Position numbers and translations under genes: made by a program. Below are positions 48,510 to 56,988 of a DNA stretch of 64,000 nt, one piece after another (position 1 is the first letter of the stretch; each line of letters begins with the position of its first letter). Source of the DNA: Arthrobacter humicola (lineage in GTDB: Bacteria > Actinomycetota > Actinomycetes > Actinomycetales > Micrococcaceae); the NCBI RefSeq assembly GCF_022803015.1, contig NZ_JAFKON010000001.1, positions 62,001-126,000 on the forward strand, in the 5' to 3' direction. Below the pieces are notes generated by a model. The model worked only from the letters and a program-made list of their open reading frames with translations. It searched no databases and was not told the DNA's origin.

Positions 48510-49616
48510 ATGACCAGCATCATCGAGTTCAGCGGGCCCATCCTCACGGCGGCGGACCAGGTCCGCTACGGGTTGTGGTCGGTAGATGGCCGGCTGACCT
48601 TTCGCCGGCCCGCGGCCGCGCCGGAGCTCGTGCTGGACGGCTGGGTCATGCCCGGCCTCGTGGACGCACACTGCCACATCGGCCTGGGCCCGGGCGGGGA
48701 CGTTACCGAGGACACCGCGGAATCCCAGGCCCTGGCGGACCGCAACGCCGGGACGCTCCTGGTCCGCGACGCCGGCGCCGTCCACGACACACGCTGGCTC
48801 CAGCAACGCGTGGACCTTCCCCGAATCATCCGCTCGGGCCGGCACCTCGCGAGGACCCGGCGCTACCTGCCGGGCCTGGCCGTCGAGGTCGAGCCGGAGG
48901 ATCTCGTCGAGGCCGTGCGGAAGCAGGCCCGCGCGGGCGACGGCTGGGTCAAGCTCGTGGGGGACTGGATCGACCGCGACGCCGGCGATCTCGCCGCCAG
49001 TTTTCCCGCCCGGACGGTCAAGGACGCCGTCCGGGCCGCCCACGATGAGGGGGCCCGCGTCACCGCACACTGCTTCGCCGAAGACACCCTCGATGACATG
49101 CTCGACGCCGGGATCGACTGCATCGAGCACGCCACCGGGCTGCTGCCGCGGCACCTGCCGCGCTTCCTCGAACAGGGTGTTCCGATCGTGCCCACCCTGA
49201 TCAACATCGCCACGTTCCCGGACATCGCCGCCCGGGCGGCCGCCAAGTTCCCCCGCTACGCAGCCCACATGCGCTCGCTGTGGGAGCGCCGGGCGGAGCG
49301 GATCCTCGAAGCCCACGAGGCCGGGCTGGCGATCTATGCCGGTACCGACGCCGGCAGCGTGATCAGCCATGGCAGGATCGTGGACGAGATCCAGGCCCTG
49401 CACGCCGCCGGCCTTTCCGCCGCTGCCGCCCTCAACGCCGCGAGCTGGTCCGCGCGGACCTGGCTCGGCGCGGAGTCCATCGGTGAAGGGGCAAGCGCTG
49501 ATGTCCTCGTCACGGCCGAAGATCCGCGGAGCAATCCGGCCACGCTCCGCCGGATCCGGCATATCGTGCTGCGTGGGCTGCCGGTAGACCGGGAGCCAAG
49601 CGGCCATGAGGAATAA
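48510..49616 (+). CDS. Amidohydrolase family protein
   Basis: A 368-residue TIM-barrel amidohydrolase. WVMPGLVDAHCHIGLGPGG has the HxH metal-binding pair, WVKLVGDW the bridging-Lys-type strand, VTAHCFAEDTLDDML and CIEHATGLLPRHL the two further histidines, and IYAGTDAGSVISHG the catalytic aspartate. The short beta-domain flanks the barrel, as in imidazolonepropionase/prolidase-like members. Substrate not determinable. It is divergent from thiC; its ATG lies about 78 bases from the riboswitch edge. Confidence 0.87.
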   Translation: MTSIIEFSGPILTAADQVRYGLWSVDGRLTFRRPAAAPELVLDGWVMPGLVDAHCHIGLGPGGDVTEDTAESQALADRNAGTLLVRDAGAVHDTRWLQQRVDLPRIIRSGRHLARTRRYLPGLAVEVEPEDLVEAVRKQARAGDGWVKLVGDWIDRDAGDLAASFPARTVKDAVRAAHDEGARVTAHCFAEDTLDDMLDAGIDCIEHATGLLPRHLPRFLEQGVPIVPTLINIATFPDIAARAAAKFPRYAAHMRSLWERRAERILEAHEAGLAIYAGTDAGSVISHGRIVDEIQALHAAGLSAAAALNAASWSARTWLGAESIGEGASADVLVTAEDPRSNPATLRRIRHIVLRGLPVDREPSGHEE

Positions 49617-49617
49617 A

Positions 49618-49629
49618 TTGAAGCTTCAA
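49618..49629. promoter_or_regulatory. Palindromic TTGAAGCTTCAA operator candidate
   Basis: A perfect 12-base palindrome, in an AT-rich patch (49612-49650) just after the amidohydrolase stop and about 60 bases before the VOC dioxygenase start. Its form is like MarR-type operators, which commonly control dioxygenase genes of this kind; no regulator gene is adjacent. The extent of the real site is not known. Confidence 0.45.
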
Positions 49630-49689
49630 GTAATTTAGTTTTATAGAGTCGCCGAAGGCCGGCGGCTAACAAATCCACGGAGCGTTGCC

Positions 49690-50565
49690 ATGATCGCAGA
49701 AGCCAGCACCCAGGACCTCCTTCCTGCCGAACTCACCATGGGCACCGTGATGCTCAAGGTCGGCGACATGAAGCTCATGACCGACTACTACCAGCGCGCC
49801 CTCGGCCTGGAGACTGTGGCCGAACAGGACGGCGGGCTCTACCTTGGGCGCCAGCAGAAGCCGCTGGTGCATCTGGCGCCTGCCCCGGACCTGTTTCTAC
49901 CTTCCCGCGGCGAGGCCGGGCTCTTCCACACCGCCCTCCTCTTCGAGGACCAGCACTCCCTGGCGGCCACCATCGCCACCGCGGCCCAGTACGAGCCCCA
50001 GTCCTTCACCGGCAGCGCGGACCACCTCGTCAGCGAGGCGTTCTACTTCAACGACCCCGAAGGCAACGGCATCGAGCTGTACTGGGACCGGCCGCGGGCG
50101 GCGTGGTCCTGGGAGGGCAAGAACGTCGTCATGGACAGTCTCGCCCTGCCGCCGCAGCGCTACCTGCAGCAATACCTGACCGAGGAGTCCGTGGCCGGCC
50201 AGCGCCAGGCCGCCGCCGGCGTCGGGCACGTCCACCTGCAGGTCGGCGACGTCCAGTCGGCGCATGAGTTCTATGTCGGCACGCTCGGCTTCGAGAAGAC
50301 CGCGGGCTGGCACGGCCAGGCGCTGTTCGTCTCGGCTGGCGGATACCACCACCACATGGCCATGAACGTATGGAACAGCCGCGGCGCGGGCCCCCGGCGC
50401 GACACGCTGGGCCTGGGCGAGGTCCTCATCGAAGTGCCCTCCGGCGACGACGTCGCGGCCCTGGCCGACCGGCTCAAGGCTGCCGGCGTCGAATCCCACC
50501 ACACCGGCGCCGAGCTGCGCTTCGAGGACCCGTGGCGCAATCGGATCCGCGTCGCCGTGCGCTAG
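49690..50565 (+). CDS. VOC-family extradiol dioxygenase-like protein (CatE type)
   Basis: A 291-residue protein of two vicinal-oxygen-chelate modules. The first (residues 15-130) has MGTVMLKVGDMKLMTDYYQR and FYFNDPEGNGIELYWDRP. The second (from about 175) has VGHVHLQVGDVQSAHEFYV, GGYHHHMAMNVW and LRFEDPWRNRIRVAV, giving His, His and Glu as the likely Fe(II) ligands. The arrangement matches catechol 2,3-dioxygenase/CatE-type proteins involved in hydroquinone or quinone stress, but glyoxalase-like functions are possible. A palindromic operator-like site precedes it. Confidence 0.85.
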   Translation: MIAEASTQDLLPAELTMGTVMLKVGDMKLMTDYYQRALGLETVAEQDGGLYLGRQQKPLVHLAPAPDLFLPSRGEAGLFHTALLFEDQHSLAATIATAAQYEPQSFTGSADHLVSEAFYFNDPEGNGIELYWDRPRAAWSWEGKNVVMDSLALPPQRYLQQYLTEESVAGQRQAAAGVGHVHLQVGDVQSAHEFYVGTLGFEKTAGWHGQALFVSAGGYHHHMAMNVWNSRGAGPRRDTLGLGEVLIEVPSGDDVAALADRLKAAGVESHHTGAELRFEDPWRNRIRVAVR

Positions 50566-50594
50566 AAGTTCTGCCCGGCAAGCTGGCCGCTGGG

Positions 50595-50754
50595 CATGTC
50601 CACTCTTCGCCGGCGGGACCGTTGGGCATGTCCACTCTTCGCCGGCGGGACCGCTGGACATGTCCACTCTTCCCAGGCGGGACGTCGGAACATGTCCACT
50701 GTTCCCAGGCGGGACATCGGAACATGTCCAGTGCCCGCGGCCGGGAATCGACAT
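50595..50754. repeat. Intergenic tandem array of 32-base units with internal dyads
   Basis: Units begin with CATGTCCA at 50595, 50627, 50659, 50691 and 50723, an exact 32-base period, with a decayed sixth motif (TATGTCCAGTG) at 50763. Each unit is CATGTCCACT, then CTTCGCCGGCGGGAC or GTTCCCAGGCGGGAC, then a TTGGG, TGGA or TCGGAA joint. At unit 3 the joint completes the palindrome TGGACATGTCCA, and TCCCAGGCGGGA adds a small stem. The period is not a multiple of three. The remaining intergenic bases to 50887 show no gene. Confidence 0.9.
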
Positions 50755-50887
50755 AGATGCCGTATGTCCAGTGCTCAGAGTCGGAGGAGGGCATGTGCAG
50801 CGGGCGGGGGGCCATGCTGAAGCGGCTAGGCTGAAGCGACGTCGAAAACAGCGGTCTGCGGACCGCCGAACCCTAAGGACCAGCTGC

Positions 50888-51325
50888 ATGGGATTCACCG
50901 AACTCTTTGTGTCCACCCACGAAGAAGCCCTCGAGCGCGCCGGCGCACTGGAAGGCGGCAGTCCGGCCGCCCCGGGCGCCGTCCGCATCCCGGAGATCAG
51001 CGACTTCGAGGTGGAGCGGCTGGGGGACCTCGCCGGCGTCGCCGTGCACGCCCCGGGCGCGGACTATGAACTGGCCATGGTCGACGTGGCCAGCGACTCG
51101 CTGCTCGGCGTCCCGGCGGCAATGGTCCGCACGCTGGCGGAACTGCTCAGCTATGAAACCGAAGGGGAGGGTGACGTCCTGGAGGATGTCGCCGCCAACT
51201 GGGCCGCCGAGGAGGACATGCCCTTCGGTCCGGACGAGGCCCGGGACTACGTGCGCCGGATTGCCGAGCTCGCCGCCGGCGTCGACCCCGCCACCAGGTC
51301 CGGCCTCTTCGTCTGGACGTCCTGA
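50888..51325 (+). CDS. Conserved hypothetical protein upstream of rpsP
   Basis: A 145-residue acidic protein of no function I can assign. It starts MGFTELFVSTHEEALERAGA and contains ISDFEVERLGDLAGVAV and a patterned C-terminal helix GPDEARDYVRRIAELAAG. No membrane segment or catalytic motif is seen. The ATG at 50888 follows AAGGA; the frame continues upstream into the tandem array, where the residues are repeat-derived, so that extension is rejected. It resembles small conserved proteins seen next to the S16 operon in related actinobacteria (recollection, not searched). Confidence 0.75.
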   Translation: MGFTELFVSTHEEALERAGALEGGSPAAPGAVRIPEISDFEVERLGDLAGVAVHAPGADYELAMVDVASDSLLGVPAAMVRTLAELLSYETEGEGDVLEDVAANWAAEEDMPFGPDEARDYVRRIAELAAGVDPATRSGLFVWTS

Positions 51326-51400
51326 CCGGCCCTCGAGGCCGCTTCCAGGCCGCGCGGTGGTGCGCCAAGCTCGTGTCAAGTCGAAATCCTGCCGGTGATC

Positions 51401-51410
51401 TGGCACAATG
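51401..51410 (+). promoter_or_regulatory. Probable -10 region of the rpsP operon promoter
   Basis: TGGCACAATG upstream of a 130-base leader is a plausible extended -10 element (CACAAT with upstream TGG). A clear -35 at normal spacing is not seen. The leader between here and the S16 start contains no gene. Confidence 0.35.
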
Positions 51411-51543
51411 AAAAGGTACTCGATCTGCGTGGCCCCTCTCTCCGCGTCTGGATCTTGTCCTTTAGAACCCCCAAGTACGGCCCGCCCCACGGGTGCAGAA
51501 CGCCGGGCTCGACCCCGTTTCAGAAACAGGAGTGACCACAAAA

Positions 51544-51969
51544 GTGGCCGTAAAGATTCGCCTTAAGCGCTTCGGTAAGATGCGCGCACCGTACTACCGC
51601 ATCGTCGTCATGGACTCACGCTCCAAGCGTGATGGCCGTGCTATCGAAGAGATCGGCAAGTACCACCCGACCGAAGAGCCCTCGTACATCGAGGTCGACA
51701 CGGACCGTGCCCAGTACTGGCTCGGCGTCGGCGCACAGCCGTCCGAGCAGGTTGCCGCGATCCTGAAGATCACCGGTGACTGGCAGAAGTTCAAGGGTCT
51801 CCCGGGCCAGGAGGGAACCTTGAAGACCAAGGCTCCCAAGGCTGCCTTCGTTACCCCGGAAAAGGGTTCCGTGATCATCCCGGAAGCCATCACCAAGAAG
51901 GCCAAGAAGGACGAAGCTGCCGAGGCTCCCGCCGACGCCGCCGAAGCAGAGACCACCGAGGCTGAGTAA
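51544..51969 (+). CDS. rpsP: 30S ribosomal protein S16
   Basis: A 141-residue small-subunit protein. [20 protein letters not shown] and [20 protein letters not shown] are the S16 signature, followed by [18 protein letters not shown] 60-residue C-terminal extension rich in Lys, Ala and Glu is typical of actinobacterial S16. The GTG at 51544 lies 11 bases after AGGAG; an earlier in-frame GTG at 51532 is too close to the site. It leads the rpsP-khpA-rimM-trmD group. Confidence 0.97.
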   Translation: MAVKIRLKRFGKMRAPYYRIVVMDSRSKRDGRAIEEIGKYHPTEEPSYIEVDTDRAQYWLGVGAQPSEQVAAILKITGDWQKFKGLPGQEGTLKTKAPKAAFVTPEKGSVIIPEAITKKAKKDEAAEAPADAAEAETTEAE

Positions 51970-51970
51970 A

Positions 51971-52213
51971 TTGCTGGCAGAAGCGCTCGAACACCTGGTC
52001 CGCGGGATTGTTGACAGCCCCGAGGACGTCAAGGTCAGTGCGAAGAACAACCGCCGCGGGGAAACCCTCGAGGTGCGCGTTCATCAGGACGACCTCGGAC
52101 GGGTGATCGGCCGGCAGGGCCGGACCGCACGCGCATTGCGCACTGTGGTTGCGGCGCTGGCGGACGGCGAGCCGGTCAGGGTCGACGTCGTCGACACCGA
52201 CCGCCGCCGGTAA
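51971..52213 (+). CDS. khpA: KH-domain RNA-binding protein KhpA
   Basis: An 80-residue single KH-domain protein started by TTG one base after the rpsP stop. LAEALEHLVRGIVDSPEDV opens the fold and LGRVIGRQGRTARALRTVV carries the GxxG RNA-binding loop (GRQG). Homologues partner with KhpB/Jag and bind many RNAs, affecting cell elongation in Gram-positive bacteria. Position between S16 and RimM is the usual one. Confidence 0.93.
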   Translation: MLAEALEHLVRGIVDSPEDVKVSAKNNRRGETLEVRVHQDDLGRVIGRQGRTARALRTVVAALADGEPVRVDVVDTDRRR

Positions 52214-52236
52214 CGCTTTCAGCACTACTTGTCTTG

Positions 52237-52285
52237 AGTCCGGCCCCTTCACCAGATAATGGTGGAGGGGCCGGACTGTTTTCCC
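52237..52285 (+). terminator. Intra-operon hairpin with T-run between khpA and rimM
   Basis: Arms 52237-52253 and 52261-52277 pair over 17 bases with one G-U, closing a seven-base loop AGATAAT, followed by GTTTTCCC. This has the form of a factor-independent terminator yet lies inside a conserved operon, 24 bases after khpA and 60 before rimM. It could be a partial terminator or an attenuator lowering rimM-trmD expression relative to S16. Confidence 0.75.
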
Positions 52286-52336
52286 GTTATTCCGCACCAG
52301 AGAATACAGAATCACCAACCCCGAACAGAGGAACAG

Positions 52337-52954
52337 ATGCAGCTCCAGGTGGCACGAATCGGCAAGCCCCACGGCATCCGCGGCGAAGTGACTGTCCAGG
52401 TGCTCACCGACGCGCCCGGCGACCGTTTTGTCCCCGGCACCCAGTTCATCGTGGAACCCGGCTCGGCCGGGCCGCTGACGGTGTTCAGCGCCCGCTGGAA
52501 CAAGGACATCCTGTTGCTGGCCTTTGACGAGATCGAGACCCGCAACGAGGCTGAGGGCCTGCGCGGCGCCAAGCTGTTCATCGAAACCGAAGACATCGGC
52601 GCCGAGGACGACGACGAGGGCTGGTACGAGCATGAGCTCGTGGGCCTGGAGGTCCGCGTGGGCGACAATGTGGTCGGCAAGGTCTCGGCGCTGCACACGC
52701 TGCCCGTCCAGGACCTGCTGGTGGTCACGACGGATGACGGCAAGGAAGTCCTGATCCCCTTTGTCGAGCAGATTGTGCCCGAGGTTAACGTGGCTGAAAA
52801 GTACGTCCTCGTCACCCCGCCGCCCGGACTGTTCGAAGTCAACACGGACGAGGCGCCCGAGGCCCAAAACCCCGAGGCCCAAAACCCCGCAGCCCAGGAT
52901 CCCAAAGCCCAAGGTGCCGCGGCCCGGAACTCCGAAGAGCAGGGCAACGCGTAG
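52337..52954 (+). CDS. rimM: Ribosome maturation factor RimM
   Basis: About 205 residues. RimM assists maturation of the 30S head through contact with S19. VARIGKPHGIRGEVTVQVLT is the N-terminal barrel signature and YEHELVGLEVRVGDNVVGKV begins the PRC-barrel half. The ATG at 52337 follows GAGGAA. The last 35 residues are a repeat tail (EAQNPEAQNPAAQDPKAQG) encoded by 15-base units, outside the conserved fold. It abuts trmD, whose ATG begins at the next base after the stop. Confidence 0.95.
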   Translation: MQLQVARIGKPHGIRGEVTVQVLTDAPGDRFVPGTQFIVEPGSAGPLTVFSARWNKDILLLAFDEIETRNEAEGLRGAKLFIETEDIGAEDDDEGWYEHELVGLEVRVGDNVVGKVSALHTLPVQDLLVVTTDDGKEVLIPFVEQIVPEVNVAEKYVLVTPPPGLFEVNTDEAPEAQNPEAQNPAAQDPKAQGAAARNSEEQGNA

Positions 52955-53800
52955 ATGAGAATCGACGTCGTCAGTATCTTTCCGGAGTACCTGGCCCCGC
53001 TGGAGCTGTCGCTGATCGGCAAGGCCCGCCAGGACGGCCTGCTGGACCTCAAGGTCCATGACCTGCGTGACTACACCACCGACCGGCACCGCACGGTCGA
53101 TGACACCCCCTACGGCGGCGGCGCCGGCATGGTCATGAAGCCCGAACCCTGGGCTCAGGCCCTCACCGCCGTGGCCGCCGGGCGGTCCGGGGACGCCGGT
53201 GCCCCTGACGACGGCGGCACCCCAGAGTCTGCCGGCCCGGACGGTGCCGCCAAGCCTGTCCTGATCGTTCCGTCACCGGCGGGGGAGCGCTTCACCCAGG
53301 CCACCGCCCATCAGCTCGCCGAGGAGGACCAGTTGGTGTTCGCCTGCGGCCGGTACGAGGGCATCGATGAACGGGTCCTGGAGTGGGCCGCGGAGCACTT
53401 CACGGTGCGCCCGATGAGCCTGGGGGACTACGTCCTCAACGGCGGCGAGGTCGCCGTGCTGGCCATGGTCGAGGCCATCGGCCGGCTGCTGCCCGGCGTC
53501 GTCGGCAACCCCGAGTCCCTCGTGGAGGAATCCCACTCGGACGGGCTGCTCGAATACCCCGTCTACACCAAGCCCTCCAGCTGGCGGGACCGGGACGTCC
53601 CGGCCGTGCTGCTGAGCGGCAACCACGGCAAGATCGCCCAGTGGCGCCGGCATGAGCAGTACCGGCGCACCGCCGAACGCCGTCCCGACCTCCTCGTGGA
53701 GTTCGACGCCGGCAAGCTGCCCCGCGCGGACCGTACGGCCTTCTCCGACCTGGGGTACGACGTCGTCGACGGCCGCCTGCTGCGCCGTCCCGACGCCTAA
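52955..53800 (+). CDS. trmD: tRNA (guanine-N1-)-methyltransferase TrmD
   Basis: A 281-residue knotted SPOUT methyltransferase making m1G37 in t[23 protein letters not shown] is the start, [17 protein letters not shown] and [16 protein letters not shown] give the catalytic and SAM-binding residues, and [20 protein letters not shown] the knot. A Gly/Ala/Asp-rich insertion at about residues 72-98 ([19 protein letters not shown]) lengthens the first lobe, as in other actinobacteria. Standard position between RimM and L19. Confidence 0.97.
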   Translation: MRIDVVSIFPEYLAPLELSLIGKARQDGLLDLKVHDLRDYTTDRHRTVDDTPYGGGAGMVMKPEPWAQALTAVAAGRSGDAGAPDDGGTPESAGPDGAAKPVLIVPSPAGERFTQATAHQLAEEDQLVFACGRYEGIDERVLEWAAEHFTVRPMSLGDYVLNGGEVAVLAMVEAIGRLLPGVVGNPESLVEESHSDGLLEYPVYTKPSSWRDRDVPAVLLSGNHGKIAQWRRHEQYRRTAERRPDLLVEFDAGKLPRADRTAFSDLGYDVVDGRLLRRPDA

Positions 53801-53809
53801 CCGCCGGGA

Positions 53810-53840
53810 TTGGGCTAACCCGCACAAAATGTGGCAAAAT
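53810..53840 (+). promoter_or_regulatory. Promoter-like sequence upstream of rplS
   Basis: TTGGGC (53810-53815) and an extended TGGCAAAAT with -10 CAAAAT (53835-53840) are 19 bases apart. A leader of about 190 bases follows, containing GC-rich inverted segments around 53925-53995 that could fold. L19 therefore probably has its own promoter as well as read-through from trmD. Confidence 0.45.
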
Positions 53841-54035
53841 TAGTCCTTGTGCCTGCTGGGTTGCGAACCTGCCACAGGGGGAGCGCTACCAACAGCCCGG
53901 CACCCCGGCCCCGTCTACTCCTGACAGGGCCGGATTGACAAACTTTCGGCGGAAATTTGCGGGCGGCGCATGCCACCGGCCCTGACCGCCGTAACCCAAC
54001 GTGAGTGACCTGTGGCGTTCACCAGGAGTGGATCA

Positions 54036-54395
54036 ATGCATATCCTCGATTCCGTAGATGCAGCCTCGCTGCGCACCGATGTTCCCGAGTTCCGCGCGGG
54101 TGACACCATCAAGGTTCACGTGAACATCATCGAAGGCAAGAACTCCCGCGTCCAGGTCTTCCAGGGCTTCGTCCTTGGACGCCAGGGCGATGGCGTCCGC
54201 GAAACCTTCACCGTCCGCAAGGTCTCCTTCGGTGTCGGCGTAGAGCGTACCTTCCCGGTGCACTCCCCGATCATCGACAAGGTCGAGCTCGTCTCCAAGG
54301 GTGACGTGCGCCGCGCCAAGCTTTACTACATGCGTAACCTGCGTGGTAAGGCCGCGAAGATCAAGGAAAAGCGCGACTTCCAGACCGCCAAGTAA
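54036..54395 (+). CDS. rplS: 50S ribosomal protein L19
   Basis: A 119-residue large-subunit protein at the 30S-50S interface. It reads [20 protein letters not shown], then [20 protein letters not shown] and [20 protein letters not shown], all conserved L19 blocks. The ATG at 54036 has AGGAG eight bases upstream. The codon use is strongly biased to C-ending codons, as expected for a highly expressed gene. The next hairpin downstream lies inside the lepB coding start. Confidence 0.97.
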   Translation: MHILDSVDAASLRTDVPEFRAGDTIKVHVNIIEGKNSRVQVFQGFVLGRQGDGVRETFTVRKVSFGVGVERTFPVHSPIIDKVELVSKGDVRRAKLYYMRNLRGKAAKIKEKRDFQTAK

Positions 54396-54525
54396 GCTTT
54401 TTCGTCTTCCACGACAGGCTTCCACCGCGGATCCACGGACCGTATCCGGTGCGTCAGCTAGTGCGGCGCCGGAGCTATCCGCAACAGCGCACATTAGTTC
54501 ACGACAGCGCCAGGGGATACGGAAC

Positions 54526-55206
54526 ATGGAACAGCCAAAACGCCAGCCCAGGAAACCGGGCTGGCGTTTTGCGTTGCTGGCCCTGGTGCTCGCCGTGGCC
54601 ATCAGCGCCGTGGTCCGCTCCCTGTGGGTGGACATCTTCTTCATCCCGTCCGCCTCCATGGAGCCGCTCCTGCACACGGGGGACCGGATCGTGGTGGCGC
54701 GGACCGGCTTCCAAGCTAAGCCCTTGGGCCGGGGCGACGTCGTCGTCTTTGACGGCCGCGGTTCCTTTGCCCCGCTCAACAGTGGCAACGGCCCCGTGGT
54801 CGATGCCCTCGCCGAAGCCGGACGCTGGCTTGGCCTGGCGGGCAGCGACACCACGTATGTCAAGCGCGTCATCGGACTGCCAGGCGACCGTGTGGTCTGC
54901 TGCGACGCCGGCGGCCGGCTCACAGTCAACGGCCAGCAAGTTGCGGAACCGTATGTGTATCCGGGGGACACCCCGAGCGATGTGAAGTTCGCCGTCCAGG
55001 TGCCTGCCGGGCGGCTCTGGCTCATGGGGGACCACCGCTCGATGTCCGCCGATTCCCGGAGCCTCCTGGGCGCCCCTGGCGGGGGCATGGTGCCGCTGGA
55101 ACGCGTCATTGGCAGGCCGGTACAGATCATCTGGCCGCTTGATAGATTTGCAGCAGTAGCGCGGCCCGAACCGGCTGCGACAACGACGACGACGAACGGA
55201 CAGTAG
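54526..55206 (+). CDS. lepB: Type I signal peptidase, first copy
   Basis: About 226 residues. A single N-terminal membrane anchor (FALLALVLAVAISAVVRSL) precedes the catalytic domain facing the outside. FFIPSASMEPLLHTGDRI holds nucleophile Ser44 and [20 protein letters not shown] the general base Lys113; LWLMGDHRSMSADSR is the GDN-type box, with His in place of the usual Asn. It cleaves signal peptides of exported proteins. The ATG follows AGGGG at 54512-54516. Codons 4 to 15 also form a perfect stem ending in TTTT. It is adjacent to a longer paralogue. Confidence 0.93.
   Translation: MEQPKRQPRKPGWRFALLALVLAVAISAVVRSLWVDIFFIPSASMEPLLHTGDRIVVARTGFQAKPLGRGDVVVFDGRGSFAPLNSGNGPVVDALAEAGRWLGLAGSDTTYVKRVIGLPGDRVVCCDAGGRLTVNGQQVAEPYVYPGDTPSDVKFAVQVPAGRLWLMGDHRSMSADSRSLLGAPGGGMVPLERVIGRPVQIIWPLDRFAAVARPEPAATTTTTNGQ
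54537..54570 (+). terminator. Terminator-like hairpin inside the start of lepB
   Basis: AAAACGCCAGCCC (54537-54549) pairs perfectly with GGGCTGGCGTTTT (54558-54570) over 13 bases with an eight-base loop, A-run on one side and four T on the other. It has the form of an L19 terminator but lies entirely within the first 15 codons of lepB. It may reduce read-through from rplS. Confidence 0.75.
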
Positions 55207-56244
55207 ATGCCCGAGACCGAACCGCGCACTCCTGATCCGCAGGGCCAGGACCGACCCCGGGTTACCGCCTCGGCGATTCCCGCGGACGAGCCGGCGGATC
55301 CACCGGCTGGTGCGCCGGCTCCTGCTCCGGCGTCGGCTCCTGCGTCGCAGGACGACAGCACCGGTGCGCAGCGCGCTGATCGTATCCAGGCTGCCCGTAT
55401 CGAGACTGCCCGGTCGGAGACTGCCCCGACCGCGGCTGGGCCGACCGCGCCCGCCCCGACCGCGGCTGGGCCGACCGCGCCTGAGCCGACGGGGAGGGAG
55501 CGGGCCGACGGCCCCGCCCACGCCGATCCGACATCCCGCCGGGCCAGGAAGGCCAAGGCCCGAGAAGGGCGCAGCCCGCTCTTCCTGTGGCTGAAGGAGG
55601 TTGCCACGGTGGTCGTCGTGGCGATCGTGCTGTCCTTCCTGATCAAGACCTTCCTGTTCCGGGCCTTCTACATCCCCTCCGAATCCATGGTCAACACCCT
55701 CGATGTGAACGACCGCATCTTCGTGAACCTGCTCGTGCCCGAGCCCATGGCGCTCCAGCGCGGGGACGTGGTGGTGTTCCGGGACAGCCAGGGCTGGCTC
55801 GCCCCCGCGGCTCCAAAGGCCAAGGGCCCCTTCACCTGGGTGCAGGACGGGCTGACGTTCGTCGGTTTGCTGCCGGACAACTCGGAACAGCATCTGGTCA
55901 AGCGCGTCATCGGGCTCCCGGGTGACCACGTGGTCTGCTGCGACGCCGGCGGACAGCTCACCGTCAATGGCGCGCCGCTGGACGAGAAATACATCAATTC
56001 CGCAGAGATTCCCCAGGTCCGCGACTTTGACGTCGTCGTGCCCGCGGGCAAGGTCTGGGTCATGGGCGACAACCGCAACCACTCCGCGGATTCCCGTGCC
56101 CATATGGACACCAACGGCGGCTTCGTCAACGAATCCGACATTGAAGGCAAGGCCGCCGTCATCGCCTGGCCGCTGAACAGGATGTCGGCCCTGGACAACT
56201 ACCCGGACGTCTTCCGCGGCGTCCCCGCCCCGTCCGGAAAGTAA
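55207..56244 (+). CDS. lepB: Type I signal peptidase, second copy with long N-terminus
   Basis: A 345-residue paralogue starting directly after the first lepB stop. Residues 1-120 are a cytoplasmic Pro/Ala/Thr/Arg-rich region containing a ten-residue repeat ([20 protein letters not shown] at 75-94). The anchor [15 protein letters not shown] and [20 protein letters not shown] follow, with Ser160; [20 protein letters not shown] gives Lys232 and [17 protein letters not shown] the canonical GDN box. Near identity of the KRVIGLPGD block to the first copy indicates tandem duplication. Division of labour between the two is unknown. Confidence 0.94.
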   Translation: MPETEPRTPDPQGQDRPRVTASAIPADEPADPPAGAPAPAPASAPASQDDSTGAQRADRIQAARIETARSETAPTAAGPTAPAPTAAGPTAPEPTGRERADGPAHADPTSRRARKAKAREGRSPLFLWLKEVATVVVVAIVLSFLIKTFLFRAFYIPSESMVNTLDVNDRIFVNLLVPEPMALQRGDVVVFRDSQGWLAPAAPKAKGPFTWVQDGLTFVGLLPDNSEQHLVKRVIGLPGDHVVCCDAGGQLTVNGAPLDEKYINSAEIPQVRDFDVVVPAGKVWVMGDNRNHSADSRAHMDTNGGFVNESDIEGKAAVIAWPLNRMSALDNYPDVFRGVPAPSGK

Positions 56245-56254
56245 GCCGCCCGTC

Positions 56255-56920
56255 ATGTCAGCAGCCCCCACCCTCGACTACGAACGCCGCTTCCGCAGCT
56301 CCGGCGCACGGCTCCTCGCGGGCATCGACGAGGTCGGCCGCGGCGCCCTGGCCGGTCCCGTCAGCGTGGGGATCGCCGTCGTGGACCTGCAGCAACAGAA
56401 GCTCCTGGCCGATGTCCGGGACAGCAAGCTGCTCAAGGTCGCGGACCGGGAGCGGCTGGTGCCGCTGGTCCGGGACTGGAGCGTCGCCTCCGCCGTCGGG
56501 CATGCGTCCGCGAACGAGATCGACGAACTCGGGATCATCGCGGCGCTCCGTCTTGCCGGGAACCGGGCCTGGTTTGCCGTGCTCGCCGCCGGCATCAGGC
56601 CCGAGGTTGTCCTGCTGGACGGCAGCCACAACTGGCTCTCGCCGGATCTGCAGCCGTCCTTGTTTGACGATGCCCCCGCCGAACCCGGCTGCGACGCCCC
56701 GGTGCACACACTGGTCAAAGCCGACATGCAGTGCCTCAGCGTCGCCGCGGCCAGCATCATCGCGAAAGTCGAGCGCGATGCGATGATGTGCGAGCTGCAT
56801 ACCCAGTACCCGGCCTACGGCTGGGACGTGAACAAGGGCTACGGCACCGCAGCGCACAAGGAGGCGCTGCGGACCTCCGGTCCCACGCCGTACCACCGGG
56901 TCAGCTGGCAGCTGCTCTAG
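56255..56920 (+). CDS. rnhB: Ribonuclease HII
   Basis: A 221-residue enzyme that nicks RNA-DNA hybrids and removes misincorporated ribonucleotides. [19 protein letters not shown] provides the Asp-Glu pair, [14 protein letters not shown] the third aspartate and [20 protein letters not shown] the fourth. [18 protein letters not shown] and PYHRVSW close the family pattern. The ATG lies ten bases past lepB. Standard position after signal peptidase in the S16-L19 cluster. Confidence 0.96.
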   Translation: MSAAPTLDYERRFRSSGARLLAGIDEVGRGALAGPVSVGIAVVDLQQQKLLADVRDSKLLKVADRERLVPLVRDWSVASAVGHASANEIDELGIIAALRLAGNRAWFAVLAAGIRPEVVLLDGSHNWLSPDLQPSLFDDAPAEPGCDAPVHTLVKADMQCLSVAAASIIAKVERDAMMCELHTQYPAYGWDVNKGYGTAAHKEALRTSGPTPYHRVSWQLL

Positions 56921-56988
56921 CTGTTCTGGCCGCTCGGGCGCGACGGCCGGTGGCGCGCGGCCGGCGCCGGATGGTGCAAGATGGAACC

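Noticed and set aside
50595..50790. CRISPR array
   Set aside because: The 32-base units are contiguous with no unique spacers, and no cas genes are in the window.
50660..50887. Upstream extension of the 50888 gene
   Set aside because: The added residues are translated from the 32-base tandem array and have no protein-like pattern.
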